Assembly: GCA_021835105.1 (NCBI GenBank) | Contig: JAKBQS010000027.1 | Coordinates: 1-10,688, forward strand | Source: Microcaldota archaeon | GTDB lineage: Archaea; Micrarchaeota; Micrarchaeia; Micrarchaeales; CABMGC01 | Direction: 5' to 3' | Length of the DNA stretch: 10,688 nucleotides | Part shown: positions 1-7,230 of the stretch, in pieces | Layout: every line of letters begins with the position of its first letter | Numbering within the stretch: the stretch's first letter is position 1 | The notes under the pieces: generated by a model | The model's database searches: none | What the model was told of the DNA's origin: nothing | Seen by the model: the letters and a program-made list of their open reading frames with translations, nothing else | Position numbers and translations under genes: made by a program

Positions 1-121
1 CAGCATGAAGTAAAGACGGGGTGCGATAAGGATAAAAAGCATTTAGTATCAATATATTGCTGCGGACGGGGTCGTCTGCTAGTCTGGTTAGGCTCTGTGC
101 TTAGGGAGCACATGACCCGAG

Positions 122-138
122 TATAAATTATTAGGGAA
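122..138 (+). other. tRNA intron 1, 17 nt, position 53/54
   Basis: Bulge-helix-bulge signals can be drawn for this intron. The exon helix is TGA (113-115) with TCA (140-142). The central helix is CCC (116-118) with GGG (134-136), extended by a G-A mismatch (119/133). The two 3-nt bulges are AG|T (120-122) and AA|T (137-139), each cut after its second base. That cut joins G121 to T139 and restores position 54 directly after the T stem. The motif is relaxed (3 bp instead of 4 in the central helix). The intron is AT-rich and very short, but within the size range known for archaeal tRNA introns. That it is spliced out is an inference from the geometry. Confidence 0.65.
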
Positions 139-144
139 TTCAAA

Positions 145-163
145 GGGCTTTATGCCATGAAAA
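145..163 (+). other. tRNA intron 2, 19 nt, position 59/60
   Basis: The exon helix is the T stem (117-121 with 165-169). The 3' bulge is A162 A163|T164. The central helix is exactly 4 bp, TTCA (139-142) with TGAA (158-161). The 5' bulge is A143 A144|G145. The intron helix is GGC/GCC (146-148/154-156) with a TTTAT loop and one extra unpaired A157. Cutting each bulge after its second base gives TTCAAAT, the consensus T loop. The exon helix abuts the bulges only once intron 1 is gone, so the two introns may be removed in order, intron 1 first. Confidence 0.7.
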
Positions 164-201
164 TCTCGGCGACCCCGAATGCATTTTGAGAGGTATGGTT
201 A

Positions 202-816
202 ATGGAGAACAATTTTCTTGTGGATCAGGCAGAGTATCTGGAGGTAGGGATACATATAGGCACGAAGATAAGGACGCCTGGCATGAAGAGGTTTGTCTAT
301 AAGGTAAGGGAGGATGGATTGTATATGCTTGACCTCTCCACAATAGACAGCAGGATAAAGGATGCGGCAAAGATGCTTGCCCAGTATGAGCCAAAGGATA
401 TTGTTGTGACTGCATCCAGGATATATGCCATCTCCGCTGCATCAAAATTCGCAGAGATAACAAATGCAACGCTCCTTAAGGGCAGGGTAATGCCAGGGAT
501 ATTCACAAACCCGAACAGGGAGGACTACATTGAGCCTGAGATAATACTTGTCAGCGATACGAGAAATGAGAAGCAGGCAGTGAAGGAGGCGAACAAGACC
601 AATATACCTCTCGTGGCACTCTGCGACACTGACAACTGGGTAAAGTTTGTTGATATGATTATACCGTGCAACAACAAGGGCAGAAGGTCATTAGCCCTGA
701 TTTATTACCTTCTTGCAAGGGAATTCCTGAAGGAGAAAGGATTAATAAAATCAAACGAGGAATTCAAGTACCAGGTCTCCGATTTCGAAGCGAAAGTGGA
801 GATGAAGGCGAAGTAG
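202..816 (+). CDS. rpsB: Small ribosomal subunit protein uS2 (S2)
   Basis: This 204-residue protein is a structural protein of the small ribosomal subunit, where uS2 sits on the back of the 30S body near the head junction. The archaeal/eukaryotic (Sa-like) form is recognised from the N-terminal stretch YLEVGIHIGTKIRTPGMKRF (residues 12-31), the DLSTIDSRI block, VVTASRIYAISAASKFAEIT, the glycine-rich turn KGRVMPGIFTNP, and the late segment ALCDTDNWVKFVDMIIPCNN followed by GRRSLALIYYLLAREFL. Length and block order match a complete archaeal uS2. The ATG at 202 is supported by a Shine-Dalgarno-like GAGAGGT at 188-194, 7 nt upstream. The gene begins 24 nt after the tRNA, so co-transcription with it is possible. 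Ile codons are mostly ATA (13 of 18), which is the host signature in this window. Confidence 0.95.
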   Translation: MENNFLVDQAEYLEVGIHIGTKIRTPGMKRFVYKVREDGLYMLDLSTIDSRIKDAAKMLAQYEPKDIVVTASRIYAISAASKFAEITNATLLKGRVMPGIFTNPNREDYIEPEIILVSDTRNEKQAVKEANKTNIPLVALCDTDNWVKFVDMIIPCNNKGRRSLALIYYLLAREFLKEKGLIKSNEEFKYQVSDFEAKVEMKAK

Positions 817-837
817 TTGGATCTCTCAAGAAACGCA

Positions 838-1371
838 ATGAAGCGCGGCAATCTAAGGCTGCAATCGGCAGTCGATTACCTTGTCTCCCTCGGTTTAGGG
901 ATTTTAGTACTCTCCGTATCGCTTTTCATAATATTCAGCATAAGTGTGAATGCACCGGCGCAGGCAAGCCCAAACTGTGCATCGGTCCCAGGCTTTTCTT
1001 GCGGATTTTACTCGCTTAGCAGTAACGGGGTATTGGCTATAAACCTGGCACAGGCCCTGGGCGGAAATCTGAAGATAAATGGGATTGCCTGCTCCAGCCA
1101 GTTCAATTCATCAGGGAATGGCCCGCTCTACGGCAACTCCTGGGTTACTGCAAATTCACTTTACTACCCGGCAACGTTTAACCCTCCTGTTGTTTACACC
1201 GATACCTATGATACATTTAACGTGTACTGCTTCAACAGCGGAGGGTTAGCTGCAGGGCCACTTGGGAATTATTATACAGGTTACTTATGGCTAAATTACA
1301 CAATAGAGGGCTCTTCCGGGTTCTCAAACAAGATAGAGCAGGTAGTCAGCCTAACTGCAAAGTATACTTAA
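838..1371 (+). CDS. Type IV pilin-like protein with class III signal segment; function unknown
   Basis: Read from ATG 838 this is a 177-residue protein. A TTG start at 817, directly after the uS2 stop, would add seven residues (184 aa). The N-terminus is short and basic (MKRGNLR), then LQSAVDYLVSLG leads into a hydrophobic helix (about residues 14-37). This resembles archaeal type IV pilin precursors, in which a PibD/FlaK-type peptidase cuts just before a Q-rich, acidic start of the helix. The remaining ~140 residues are Ser/Asn/Gly/Tyr-rich, contain four Cys (after PN, in FSCGF, in IACSS and in VYCFN) that could form two disulfides, and look extracellular. The gene starts 0-21 nt after rpsB and probably shares its transcript. 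No strong ribosome binding site decides between the two starts. I recognise the N-terminal pattern from DPANN pilin-like proteins but not the family. It could be a pilus subunit or a surface protein merely anchored by this helix. Confidence 0.75.
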   Translation: MKRGNLRLQSAVDYLVSLGLGILVLSVSLFIIFSISVNAPAQASPNCASVPGFSCGFYSLSSNGVLAINLAQALGGNLKINGIACSSQFNSSGNGPLYGNSWVTANSLYYPATFNPPVVYTDTYDTFNVYCFNSGGLAAGPLGNYYTGYLWLNYTIEGSSGFSNKIEQVVSLTAKYT

Positions 1372-1400
1372 GCTTTGATAAAGAAGCGCTCACTGTGCAC

Positions 1401-2858
1401 TTACTCGTATTTTTTGAATAGGAGGCTGCCTTTCTTCGGCCTCGGGGCTTCGCTTCTGAAACTGCAGTTTTTCAACTCTGGCTTCTCTGCGCATGAGAGC
1501 TGCTCCGCCATCTCCCTTGATGTGGAAGGCATGAATGGGTAGATTAGTATGGATATCACCCTGCAGGCTTCGAGAAGGTTGCAGAGCACTTCGCTGAGCT
1601 CTTCCCCTTCCAGATGCCATGGCTCTTTCTGGTTAACATACTTGTTCGCCTCTTTCACGAACTTCCATATCTCTTCCAGGGCCCCGAATGTGTCGAGTGT
1701 ACATACCTTCCTGTCTATCTCGCTGATGTTCAGGGTTTTATCGAGTTCAGGCTGGCCGCTTATCTTGCCGTCGTATTTCTCGGCTATGGATATTGTGCGG
1801 TGCAGCAGATTGCCCATCTCCGATGCGAGTTCGCTGTTTATTCTTGCCTTCAATGCCCTTTCGGAGAAGTCGCCATCCTGCCCGAGAGGCATCTCCCTTA
1901 GGAGGAAATAGCGGAATGCATCTGAAGAATATTTTCCTGACATCTCCACCGGATCTACAGCATTGCCTAGGGATTTGGACATCTTGGTGCCCTCTATTGT
2001 CCACCATCCATGCGCAAATACCATATCAGGAATATCGAATCCTGCGGACATGAGCATTGCAGGCCATATGACCGAATGGAACCAGTTTATCTCCTTGCCT
2101 ACCAGATGTATGTCTGCAGGCCAGAACTCGCCGAACTTCTCAGTGCCGAGACCAAGGGCGCTTATGTAATTTATCAGCGCCTCGACCCATACGTATATGG
2201 TGTGTTTTGTGTCAAGTGGAAACGGTATTCCCCAGCTTACAGCAGTGCGTGTTATGCTCAGATCCTTAAGGCCAGCGTTGATCCTATTAAGTATCTCTTC
2301 GGAACGGAAATTTGGGGAGAGGAATGAAGGGTTAGACTTGTAGAGTTCTAGAAGCTTATCCCCGTATCTGCTCAGTCTGAAGAAATATGATTCCTCCTTT
2401 ATCCTTTTTACCTCCCTGCCGCAGAACGGGCACTTTCCGCCTTTGAGCTGCGTCTCTGTGACGAATGTCTCATCCGGGGTGCAGTACCAGCCTTCGTACT
2501 CTCCCTTATATATATCGCCTGATTTATCCATCCTTTTTATAAACTCGGCCACAACTTTCTCATGCCTCTCCTGGCTTGTCCTTATGAAATCGTCATTGGA
2601 TATCTGCAGAATCTCCCACGTGTCAATGTATTTTTTAACTACGCTGTCAACGAACTCCTTCGGGGTTGTAGAGTTTTTCCTTGCTGCTTCGCTTATCTTG
2701 TCACCGTGCTCGTCCGTTCCGGTGAGGAAGAATACTTCATCGCCCCGTATCCTGTGCCACCTTGCAAGAACGTCAGCAGCTACAGTAGTGTACGCGTGCC
2801 CTATGTGCGGCTTGTCGTTTACATAGTATATAGGTGTGGTTATATAGAATTTCTGCAC
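1401..2858 (-). CDS. metG: Methionyl-tRNA synthetase, short bacterial-like form
   Basis: This 485-residue class I aminoacyl-tRNA synthetase charges tRNA-Met with methionine using ATP. It contains the HIGH signature as PHIGH (residues 17-21), the LTGTDEHG block (45-52), the connective-peptide knuckle GWYCTPDE...CPFC (C126, D129, C143, C146), WVEALINYISALG, and the KMSKS loop at 292-296. An alpha-helical anticodon-binding domain closes the protein. There is no C-terminal EMAP-like tRNA-binding domain. The length and single-knuckle layout are those of the Thermus/Aquifex-type bacterial enzyme rather than the longer two-zinc archaeal form, so acquisition by transfer is likely but not proved. One knuckle position usually Cys is Asp here (D129). 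The start is GTG at 2858; on the minus strand GAGGGGAG lies upstream as a ribosome binding site. It is convergent with the pilin-like gene (29 bp apart) and divergent from mcm. Confidence 0.95.
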   Translation of the reverse strand: MQKFYITTPIYYVNDKPHIGHAYTTVAADVLARWHRIRGDEVFFLTGTDEHGDKISEAARKNSTTPKEFVDSVVKKYIDTWEILQISNDDFIRTSQERHEKVVAEFIKRMDKSGDIYKGEYEGWYCTPDETFVTETQLKGGKCPFCGREVKRIKEESYFFRLSRYGDKLLELYKSNPSFLSPNFRSEEILNRINAGLKDLSITRTAVSWGIPFPLDTKHTIYVWVEALINYISALGLGTEKFGEFWPADIHLVGKEINWFHSVIWPAMLMSAGFDIPDMVFAHGWWTIEGTKMSKSLGNAVDPVEMSGKYSSDAFRYFLLREMPLGQDGDFSERALKARINSELASEMGNLLHRTISIAEKYDGKISGQPELDKTLNISEIDRKVCTLDTFGALEEIWKFVKEANKYVNQKEPWHLEGEELSEVLCNLLEACRVISILIYPFMPSTSREMAEQLSCAEKPELKNCSFRSEAPRPKKGSLLFKKYE

Positions 2859-2884
2859 TGGAGCTCCCCTCGTATTTTATCTAT

Positions 2885-2892
2885 CTTTATAT
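2885..2892 (-). promoter_or_regulatory. Candidate TATA box for metG
   Basis: On the minus strand this reads ATATAAAG, about 27 nt upstream of the GTG start of metG. That spacing would place transcription start only a few bases before the start codon. It is a weak assignment by sequence and spacing alone, in an AT-rich divergent spacer. Confidence 0.4.
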
Positions 2893-2903
2893 TCGTAGAA
2901 ACA

Positions 2904-2911
2904 TTTATTAT
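2904..2911 (+). promoter_or_regulatory. Candidate TATA box for mcm
   Basis: TTTATTAT, preceded by a purine-rich AGAAAC that resembles a BRE, lies 45-52 nt upstream of the mcm ATG. Transcription would start near 2930 and give a leader of about 25 nt. A second AT-rich site, CTATAT at 2936-2941, sits too close to the ATG for normal archaeal spacing. No clear Shine-Dalgarno sequence precedes mcm. Confidence 0.3.
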
Positions 2912-2955
2912 CCTGCCATGAGAAACCTCTTTGCTCTATATCTCAGGGTTTTATA

Positions 2956-5019
2956 ATGGACGACATTGTCAAGGAACACTTCAAAGAGAAATTTGTAGAT
3001 TTCTTCAATTTATACTATATAGATGCGATAAACGAGCTCTTCGTTTCCTACCCGACAAAGAGGAGCCTGAATCCGAACATAAGTGATCTGCAGAAGTTTG
3101 ACATAGAGCTTGCGGATAGCATGGTGGACAACCCTGACGAGGTCATTCCAATAGCAAATGCCGCGCTCTCCTCCTTCAGCCCTGGCCAGCAGCTTACGGA
3201 ACCTGTATATGCAAGGTTCTTTGGCTCTGATGCGGGGATGCCTCTTATACAGGATGTCGGGTCCCAGTACATAGGTAAGCTCCTCACCCTCGACTCTCTT
3301 GTGGTCAAGAGGTCAGAGATAACACCAAAAGTCAATATAGGAGTATTCAGGTGCGGATTCTGCTCCACGGTTCTCAAGGTCAAGATAGACAGGGACAACG
3401 TTCAGGAGATATGTCCGCAGTGCAGGCGCAGGTCGCTGAAACAGGTCAATGAAGAATCCGAGTTCATAAATCTCCAGAGGATAGCGGTTCAGGATCCGCT
3501 CGAGAGACTGCGTGGGAATACCCCAACATGGCAGCTTGAGGTATGGCTTGAGGACGATATGGTAAATACGGTTATACCTGGTGACAGGATAAGCATAACC
3601 GGGATACTCAGGATAAAGCCAAGGAAGACATTCAGGGGCAAGGAGGACAAAGTGCTCTTCACCATGTTCTTGGACAGCATCTCGGTAGTGCACAAGCAGA
3701 AGGAATTCGCAGAGATTGACATAACCAAGGAGGACGAGGCGCGGATAATAGAGATGTCAAAGGATCCGCAGATATTCCAGAAGATAGCCAAGTCCATAGC
3801 ACCTTCAATATACGGCCATGAGGATATAAAGAAGGCACTGGCCCTGCAGCTCTTCAGCGGGACACCTGACAAGAAGCTTATAGATGGAGGGCCCATAAGG
3901 AGCGACATACACATAATGCTGATCGGGGACCCTGGAAGCGCTAAGACGAGATTGCTTCAGGCAGTTACTGCACTTGTTCCGAAGGGGATCTACGTAAGCG
4001 GCAAATCAACTACGTCAGCAGGCCTTACGGCAACGGCTGAACGTGACGAATTTGCCGAGGGAGGATGGACACTTAAGGCAGGGGCGCTTGTGCTTGGTGC
4101 AGGAGGAGAGGTCAGCATAGACGAATTCGACAAGATAACCGCCGATGACAAGTCAGGGCTTCTTGAGGCCCTTGAATCGCAGACCATAAGCGTTGCAAAG
4201 GCGGGAATAGTTGCGAAATTCAACGCAAAGACTTCGGTGCTTGCGGCTGCAAATCCAAAGTACGGGAGATTCAACCCCAATGACTACCCGGCTGACCAGT
4301 TTGATATACCTCCTGCGCTGCTCTCGAGGTTTGACCTCATATTCCCAATAAGGGACGTGATGGATCCGGAGGAGGACAGGGTGATAGCAAGGCATATATT
4401 AATACAGCATAAGGCTGCGGCAGAGCAGCTTGCAGACATGAAGGATTACGAGCAGGTGGCCCTCCCGCCGCTTGATTCAGAGATATTGAGGAAGTACATA
4501 GCATATGCAAAGAAGATGGTAAAGCCCAGGCTTACGCAGGAATCCAGCAAGCGGATAGAAGAGTATTATGTGGAGCTCAGGACGCTCGGGATAAAGGAAG
4601 GCGCTGTGCCCATGACCCCAAGGCAGATAGAGGGGCTTGTCAGGATGGCAGAGGCCAGTGCCAAGTCCAGGCTGGCCAGTACTGTAGAGGTTAAAGATGC
4701 CGAGCTTGCCATATCGCTCTTTGAGACCATGCTTAACACCCTTGCAGTTGATAGGGGGGGCAGGAAGGATATAGACACGCTGATAACAGGCATGCCAAGG
4801 GAAAAGGTAAACAAGATAAATATAATCATGGGCATAGTGAAGAGCCTTGAGAGCCAGGAAGGGGGATCCGCGAAAATAGTAAGGATACTTGAAGAGGCTG
4901 AGAAGCAGGGAGTGGAGAAGGGACAGGCAGAGAAGTATATATATGAACTTGAGCGTTCTGGAGACATCTTCTGCCCGAAGCCAGGGGTATATAAGACTGT
5001 ACGGAGGGATGAAGAGTAG
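2956..5019 (+). CDS. mcm: MCM replicative DNA helicase
   Basis: This 687-residue protein is the hexameric 3'-5' helicase that unwinds DNA ahead of the archaeal replication fork. The N-terminal domain (about 1-270) holds an OB-fold and a C4 zinc finger (C133-x2-C136 and C153-x2-C156). The AAA+ core follows, with Walker A GDPGSAKT (324-331), Walker B IDEFDK (388-393), sensor 1 Asn in AAANPKYG (N433), the arginine finger in LSRFD (R458) and the sensor-2 segment MTPRQIEGLVRMAEA. A C-terminal winged-helix region (roughly 610-687, ending near GVYKTV) completes the usual archaeal architecture. Length is typical and there is no intein or break. The ATG at 2956 is the first in frame. The presenilin-like gene follows on the same strand and may share the transcript. 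Confidence 0.97.
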   Translation: MDDIVKEHFKEKFVDFFNLYYIDAINELFVSYPTKRSLNPNISDLQKFDIELADSMVDNPDEVIPIANAALSSFSPGQQLTEPVYARFFGSDAGMPLIQDVGSQYIGKLLTLDSLVVKRSEITPKVNIGVFRCGFCSTVLKVKIDRDNVQEICPQCRRRSLKQVNEESEFINLQRIAVQDPLERLRGNTPTWQLEVWLEDDMVNTVIPGDRISITGILRIKPRKTFRGKEDKVLFTMFLDSISVVHKQKEFAEIDITKEDEARIIEMSKDPQIFQKIAKSIAPSIYGHEDIKKALALQLFSGTPDKKLIDGGPIRSDIHIMLIGDPGSAKTRLLQAVTALVPKGIYVSGKSTTSAGLTATAERDEFAEGGWTLKAGALVLGAGGEVSIDEFDKITADDKSGLLEALESQTISVAKAGIVAKFNAKTSVLAAANPKYGRFNPNDYPADQFDIPPALLSRFDLIFPIRDVMDPEEDRVIARHILIQHKAAAEQLADMKDYEQVALPPLDSEILRKYIAYAKKMVKPRLTQESSKRIEEYYVELRTLGIKEGAVPMTPRQIEGLVRMAEASAKSRLASTVEVKDAELAISLFETMLNTLAVDRGGRKDIDTLITGMPREKVNKINIIMGIVKSLESQEGGSAKIVRILEEAEKQGVEKGQAEKYIYELERSGDIFCPKPGVYKTVRRDEE

Positions 5020-5093
5020 ATTCATTTGGTGTTAGTCTGGAAAGGATAATAGAGTATAGGCAGCTGGCAAACATAATTGCGCTTTTCCTTATA

Positions 5094-6098
5094 GTGCAGT
5101 TTGGCGGGTTGCTCGTTGCGGAGTTTGCCTTTCCGATATACGCACTGGGCCCTAGCCTGCAGTCTGCAGGTACGCCGCAGGCGACCCCTGGATTCTTCCT
5201 GATATTCATTGTCTATCTTTTTGTCGTGAGTTTTGCACTTATATGGCTCTTCAAGAGGGTCAAGGGGCAGATACTCTATAGGCTCTTTGAGGCTGCGGTG
5301 ATACTGATAGCCACATCCTTCCTCTTCTTCCTTGTTATTGGATCTGTTGTGAGCCCCGCAGATTACACATATGCTGCGCTTCTATCTGCTGCGCTCGCGG
5401 TTGGATTGGTTATTGCAAAAAATAAAAAGCAGTCGCTGAGGAATACCGCAGCTGTCCTTGCAAGCATGGGAGTGGGGCTTGCGCTTGGCATCTCCGGTTT
5501 CCAGTTTGCGTACGCATTTATGGCGATAATAGCACTTTACGACTACATTGCGGTATTCGTTACCAAGCACATGCTTGCGCTTGCGAAGGGCGCCCTGAAC
5601 CTGAATCTGGCCTTCCTCATAGGATCTTCTGAGGTGGAGATAATGCCAAAGGGCTACTTCAAGGAAAAGAAGGGAGAGATACTTAACAGACTCAAGAAGG
5701 AAGGGATGTACAAGGATAAGGTAATAAGGGATTACGCAAGGGAAGGGAGATTTCCTGTCGTATCGCAGATTATGCTGGGAAGTGGCGACCTTGCCGTGCC
5801 TCTAATGGTTGCTGTAGGCGCTTATGTAGGATTCGCAAGCACTTTCTTTGGGGATTTTGTTGTAGTAGGCGCTTTTGCAGGGCTTATAGCCACGATGGTG
5901 CTGCTTAAGAAGTACATGATAGGCCTGCCTGCGATACCGCCGCTATTTGCCTTCGTCAACATTGCGCTAGGCATAGCGTATTTGGCAAAGGGCATGAGCA
6001 TTGTGACAGCGTCAGAGTTCTTTGCAATGGGCATCCTGGTTATGGCGGTGCTCCTCTTTACCCTGTCAAGGATAGGCAAGGAGGGAAGGAGCATCTAG
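5094..6098 (+). CDS. Presenilin-like intramembrane aspartyl protease (peptidase family A22)
   Basis: This multi-helix membrane protein has all three signatures of presenilin and signal-peptide peptidases: the YD motif (D150 in ALYDYIAVF), the GxGD motif (D232 in LGSGDLAVP) and the PAL-type motif as LPAIPPL (P279). The two Asp residues form the active site that cuts peptide bonds inside the membrane. A basic, soluble loop ([15 protein letters not shown]) lies between the two catalytic helices, as in archaeal presenilin homologues. The only ordinary start candidate is GTG at 5094, giving 334 aa, but it falls inside the first transmembrane helix. The same frame is open back to 5013 and encodes [15 protein letters not shown] just upstream, so the real protein is probably 16-27 residues longer. 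No ATG, GTG or TTG exists in that extension. The gene lies on the same strand just after mcm; its substrate is unknown. Confidence 0.88.
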   Translation: MQFGGLLVAEFAFPIYALGPSLQSAGTPQATPGFFLIFIVYLFVVSFALIWLFKRVKGQILYRLFEAAVILIATSFLFFLVIGSVVSPADYTYAALLSAALAVGLVIAKNKKQSLRNTAAVLASMGVGLALGISGFQFAYAFMAIIALYDYIAVFVTKHMLALAKGALNLNLAFLIGSSEVEIMPKGYFKEKKGEILNRLKKEGMYKDKVIRDYAREGRFPVVSQIMLGSGDLAVPLMVAVGAYVGFASTFFGDFVVVGAFAGLIATMVLLKKYMIGLPAIPPLFAFVNIALGIAYLAKGMSIVTASEFFAMGILVMAVLLFTLSRIGKEGRSI

Positions 6099-7222
6099 AA
6101 TATGCCGAACTTCTTTCGGGATTCGTCGTGGTGCTCCTCGTTGAGATCCTTATACCTGCTTATCAGTTCCTTCTCTTCAGATGAGAGCGACTTTGGTATC
6201 TCTACTTTTATTACGAACACATGATCCCCATATCCACCGTGCCTGAATCTCTTTGATCCTGCGCCTTTCATGATTATGTGCTTTCCCGGCTCAGTGCCTG
6301 GGCTTATCTCTATCTCATGCTTTCCGCGTATTGTCTGCGCCTGCACGATGCCGCCCAGTATAGCCGTATAGAAAGGCACGCTGACTTCACTTATTATGTC
6401 ATCGCCGTCACGCCTGAACCTGTCGCTCTCGAGCGTATGGACCTCCACGTATAGATCTCCGCTCCCATCCTTTCCGAAATCGCCCATGCCTTGGAGACGG
6501 AGGCGCATGCCGTCCTCTACACCCTCAGGAATTCTTACCTCGACAGTCTCGGTTGCAGGTACGCCGCCTTTACCAGAGCATACCTTGCATTTTTTATCGT
6601 AGTATTTGCCTTTGCCACCGCAGCGTGCGCATACAGACATGGTCTGCACTCGCCCGAACATGGAGTTCCTAACTATGGCAGTGTAGCCTGATCCATGGCA
6701 TACGCTGCACTGCAGCAGCTTCGCACCTTTATCTCCGCCTGAGCCGCCGCAGCTCTGGCACTTCCTGACATGCCTTATGCTTATCTCCTTTTGTGTTCCA
6801 AGAACTGCCTCCTCTAGGGACAGGTCCATTCGGTAGAGTATGTTCTGGCCTATATCGCCCCTTGCATGCGCCTGTTGCATTCCGAAGAGATTGCCGAATA
6901 TCTCGCTGCTCTCGAAGCCTCCGAAGTTTATGTTTATTCCCATATCCTTGAATATGTCTTCGAAGTTGAAGCCTCTGAAGATATCCTCCTGCGAATACCT
7001 CTGCCCGAACTTGTCAGGGCCGTATGCGTCGTACTGCGTCCTCTTTTGGGGGTCACTTAGGACGGCATATGCTTCGTTTATCTCCTTGAATTTCTCCTCT
7101 GCATCGGGGGCTTTGTTCCTGTCTGGATGGTATTTTAGGGCAAGTTCCCTGTAAGCCTTCTTTATCTCTTCCTGGGATGCAGATTTCTGCACTCCGAGGA
7201 CATCGTAGTAGTCTTTATCCAT
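6095..7222 (-). CDS. dnaJ: Chaperone protein DnaJ (Hsp40)
   Basis: This 375-residue type I J-protein stimulates DnaK ATP hydrolysis and delivers unfolded clients. It has a J domain (about 4-68) with HPD at 32-34, a Gly/Phe-rich linker (about 70-115), and a zinc-binding domain with all four CxxCxGxG repeats (CQSCGGSG 155-162, CSVCHGSG 172-179, CARCGGKG 198-205, CKVCSGKG 212-219). Two beta-rich client-binding domains follow. The ATG at 7222 gives the standard [11 protein letters not shown] start. It begins 8 nt after the dnaK stop, with no clear ribosome binding site of its own, so it is probably translated by coupling to dnaK. Its stop codon overlaps the stop of the convergent presenilin-like gene. 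Confidence 0.97.
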   Translation of the reverse strand: MDKDYYDVLGVQKSASQEEIKKAYRELALKYHPDRNKAPDAEEKFKEINEAYAVLSDPQKRTQYDAYGPDKFGQRYSQEDIFRGFNFEDIFKDMGININFGGFESSEIFGNLFGMQQAHARGDIGQNILYRMDLSLEEAVLGTQKEISIRHVRKCQSCGGSGGDKGAKLLQCSVCHGSGYTAIVRNSMFGRVQTMSVCARCGGKGKYYDKKCKVCSGKGGVPATETVEVRIPEGVEDGMRLRLQGMGDFGKDGSGDLYVEVHTLESDRFRRDGDDIISEVSVPFYTAILGGIVQAQTIRGKHEIEISPGTEPGKHIIMKGAGSKRFRHGGYGDHVFVIKVEIPKSLSSEEKELISRYKDLNEEHHDESRKKFGIF

Positions 7223-7230
7223 ACGCTACA

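Larger units (their letters stand above)
68..177 (+). tRNA. tRNA with two introns in the T arm; anticodon AGG by position (Pro-like)
   Basis: Read directly from pairing. The acceptor stem GGGGTCG (68-74) pairs fully with CGACCCC (170-176), with G177 as discriminator. T75 is U8. The D arm keeps A14, G15, the GG pair (86-87) and A21, with a D stem of three pairs (78-80 with 91-93). The anticodon stem TGTGC/GCACA (96-100/108-112) is perfect and closes the loop TTAGGGA (101-107). The variable loop is TGAC, so G15-C48 is possible. The T stem CCGAG (117-121) pairs with CTCGG (165-169), but 43 nt lie between instead of 7. Removing 122-138 and 145-163 leaves TTCAAAT, a consensus T loop, and a 74-nt mature tRNA. 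G35, G36 and G37 point to proline, but A34 and discriminator G73 are abnormal for archaeal tRNA-Pro. No CCA is encoded. The tRNA identity is strong; the isotype is less certain. Confidence 0.85.

Noticed and set aside
1..126. Open frame from the window edge into the tRNA, and a possible upstream gene ending ...SMK at 11-13
   Set aside because: The first overlaps the tRNA acceptor and anticodon arms and its translation looks random. The second leaves only three codons, too little to support a gene.
666..1019. Open frame spanning the end of rpsB and the start of the pilin-like gene
   Set aside because: It lies in another frame of two supported genes and has no ribosome binding site or recognisable motif.
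4477..5025. 182-codon open frame antisense to the mcm 3' end
   Set aside because: Antisense to the conserved AAA+ and winged-helix coding region; Tyr/Leu-rich translation typical of a reverse-frame shadow.
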